Shown here piece after piece: positions 61,788-64,000 of a DNA stretch of 64,000 bases (the first letter of the stretch is position 1; the number at the start of each line of letters is the position of its first letter). Source of the DNA: Kalaharituber pfeilii (taxonomy: Eukaryota > Ascomycota > Pezizomycetes > Pezizales > Pezizaceae); contig WHUZ01000029.1 of the NCBI GenBank assembly GCA_015179045.1, forward strand, positions 186,001-250,000. The letters run 5' to 3'. The position numbers and the translations under genes are program-made. Under the pieces are notes generated by a model. That model saw nothing but the letters and a program-made list of their open reading frames with translations, had not been told where the DNA came from and did not search any database.

Positions 61788-64000
61788 AGCGATGCATAGT
61801 ACTTAACCTCGGATCAATAGAATGTGGTAGTTAGTAACGAGACTGTGGCGTTGATATGATTGGGCTCTGATCGCTCGATGGAATCCTCAAACCAACGCCA
61901 GATTCAGGACACCAAATGATCATACTGTCCTCGCGCTTCGTTTCAGGGTGTTCATGGAATTGACATAGCGCGTGTACTCGTAGGAACGTTTCGTCCACAC
62001 TATCCCAGTCCATGTTCTAGTATGACTTTCAGCCCAACCCGAATAAATAGCAACTTGTAAGTGTATCCATATCCACGCTATCTGCGTGCTTACAGTTCAC
62101 TTAAATTGTCACGTCGCTAATCCGGATACAATAGACGAGCAACTGTAGAATAATATTCAGGTAAGCCATATATCAGTATCAAGTCACATGCACTCGAATA
62201 TCAATTGCAAAATCTGACACGGCGCCTCAACTAAGCGCTCAATTAGCCGTCAGCCGGCAACTTTGCTGTCACGAGAACAACCTTTGCAGTAGCATGTGAG
62301 TCCATCCAAATATGTATTATCAGTAGACTACAATATTGGTATTCCGCACAGTCTGATAAAGTTCAGCCAATTGAAGTGTTGATATGAACAATGTATTTCT
62401 GGAACCCTACGGCAAGTATGCGAGTTTTTGAAATGATCGACATACCCGCTCAATACCACCTTGATTCTCGCTAAATTTGCATTACCAGGTTCATCAATTG
62501 GTTGCCTTCAACATTGCGACGGCGTTCGCTGTGCAGCGCCGGTAGGCAGCTTGGAAACTGGGGTGCCACCTGTGACAGGGGCGCAGCCGCAGATTGGCCA
62601 TGATTTGCCTGGGTTTCCATAATGACTTGTCACTTTAAAAATTCCATGCATATTAGGCTGTGCATGAAATATGGGGGGAAACTACACCCTGGAGCTGGAA
62701 GGAGCTCGAGTGTTACGTAACAATGTAACGGTACATATATGTGTTAATGAAGGTCTTGCAACCTTGAGAATGGCTAACAAGGGTTGTGAAGCACGGTGAT
62801 TGGCCTATGACACTGAGCCATAGAAGAAACAGAGAGCCTGGAAATTTATGGACCTTAGTAGCGTACAAGAATTTTAGCGGCAATGACAAAATAAAAAAAT
62901 GGAGAGCTGGAACGTTCACAAGATATCCACGTACCCAGGTGTAACCTGTGTACAAGTATTGTCCTACAAAAATATCGGTTGTGAGTTATAATCATGTCAG
63001 TCTCAATTTGAATATCGTGGTGAAGTGTACTTGAGGTCGGGTTATGAAAGTCAATCCCGGTTGACGGATTAACTGCAGGTTCATTTTCAGATGTTACACA
63101 AACACATAACACATAGCTACTTGATATAACCAATTTCGGGATATTTGAATAGGTCAAGGGAGGCACAAGCCTGCCTTGTATAGAGGCGCGATGTACATAT
63201 AATAAGACTTCCGTTCCTAGAGCTCCTATCGATCAATCCATGATTGGCACTGTTTTAAATTAGTAGATGTTTTGAAGGCCATAGAGGTACAACCAAATTG
63301 AAGATAAGTAACCCAAAATGGCGGGCAAAACAAGATGCCAGGCGAGCATGACTCCCTTAGAGGAGTCAACTAGTCCGAATTTGGAACGTTACACAATGAC
63401 TGCCGTTTTAGGCAACTAGGGACCTTGGGCAAGTCTTCTTTGAAGGGCTAAATTATGCAACCAGAGAAAGTTGGAATGACTGTCTTAACACAAAAAACAA
63501 AGTAGGAGTCAAAATGGATGTAGCCAGTACATAGTCTTGTTGAAGTTCAATTAAATTATTGCCGCAAGCCAGAGAAAGTCTTGTACGGTCAAAGTTCTTT
63601 GACAGATAGAGAGGGCTTATGAGGGTGATGGAGAGTATTATCCCGCAACTTCACATGCAACCGGGTTTCATTGCTAATCTGCACAAGGTTAACCATCAAC
63701 TACTCCTACGTCCGTACCCTGAGTGAAACCTGACACATGCAGCAACAACACATATGACCACCCTATATGATGATCAGACTGTTTCTGCGAAAGGATCAAA
63801 CTCAGAAAAACAACAAGATGTAGTTCTACATCTAAGATTACGGCTTCGGAAACCATTTGTCATAGTGCGGTATCTCTTGGTTCACCTGTTAGGATCTGTG
63901 ACATCCGGACTGTAGAGTCACACGTTTTTCAGGTGGAAAGATGGCATTAATGTAGGCCCGCTACAATCAGATGCACAAGGACTCCAGCTGCTAGAGGCTT
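61788..64000. other. Gene-free right flank
   Basis: I see no gene or classified repeat. GTTACGTAAC (62712-62721) is a short palindrome of unknown meaning. Confidence 0.45.

Overview
The window reads as nuclear DNA of a filamentous ascomycete. Genes are intron-rich, with GT-AG introns mostly of about 50-110 nt, and some have very small exons. The families are fungal: QCR10, a two-dehydrogenase Fox2, a Zn2Cys6 regulator, a paired PAS protein and conserved ascomycete RING proteins. Leaders are pyrimidine-rich, and gene islands are separated by long repeat-bearing stretches. The many introns per gene and the repeat-rich gaps would suit a Pezizomycete such as a truffle or morel relative; that placement is inference. 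No rRNA, convincing tRNA, CRISPR or viral sequence was seen.

Layout. 1-4058: no gene recognised. 4059-17708: the main gene island, holding a nine-exon MOSC/mARC-like protein (-), a divergently transcribed Rad51-paralog ATPase (+), an RNF216-like RBR ubiquitin ligase (-), the small respiratory subunit QCR10 (-), a 122-aa conserved protein (+) and a RING-H2 ligase with a probable N-myristoylation signal (+). 17709-24068: gene-poor, with a TA-flanked MITE and then a GC-rich upstream region. 24069-26578: a Zn2Cys6 transcription factor (+). 26579-41506: about 15 kb without a recognisable gene, but with terminal-inverted-repeat elements, degenerate minisatellites and a family of very short poly(A) retroposons flanked by target duplications. 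41507-44493: FOX2, the peroxisomal beta-oxidation enzyme (-), with an apparent frame break before its hydratase domain. 44494-54464: repeats, a transposase relic and a long GC-rich leader. 54465-56151: a PAS-domain protein (+). 56152-64000: microsatellites and two foldback MITEs.

The genes do not form one pathway. They are housekeeping, signalling and repair genes scattered among decayed mobile elements. The most novel-looking item is the short interspersed element at 32532-32586, 33738-33811 and 37685-37768, with a fourth candidate at 36990-37033. Its body is about 30-46 bp, followed by a homopolymer tail, and three copies sit between direct repeats of about 14 bp. Exon coordinates were inferred by reading splice signals against conserved protein motifs; every multi-exon model given here keeps an open frame, apart from the FOX2 break that is flagged.
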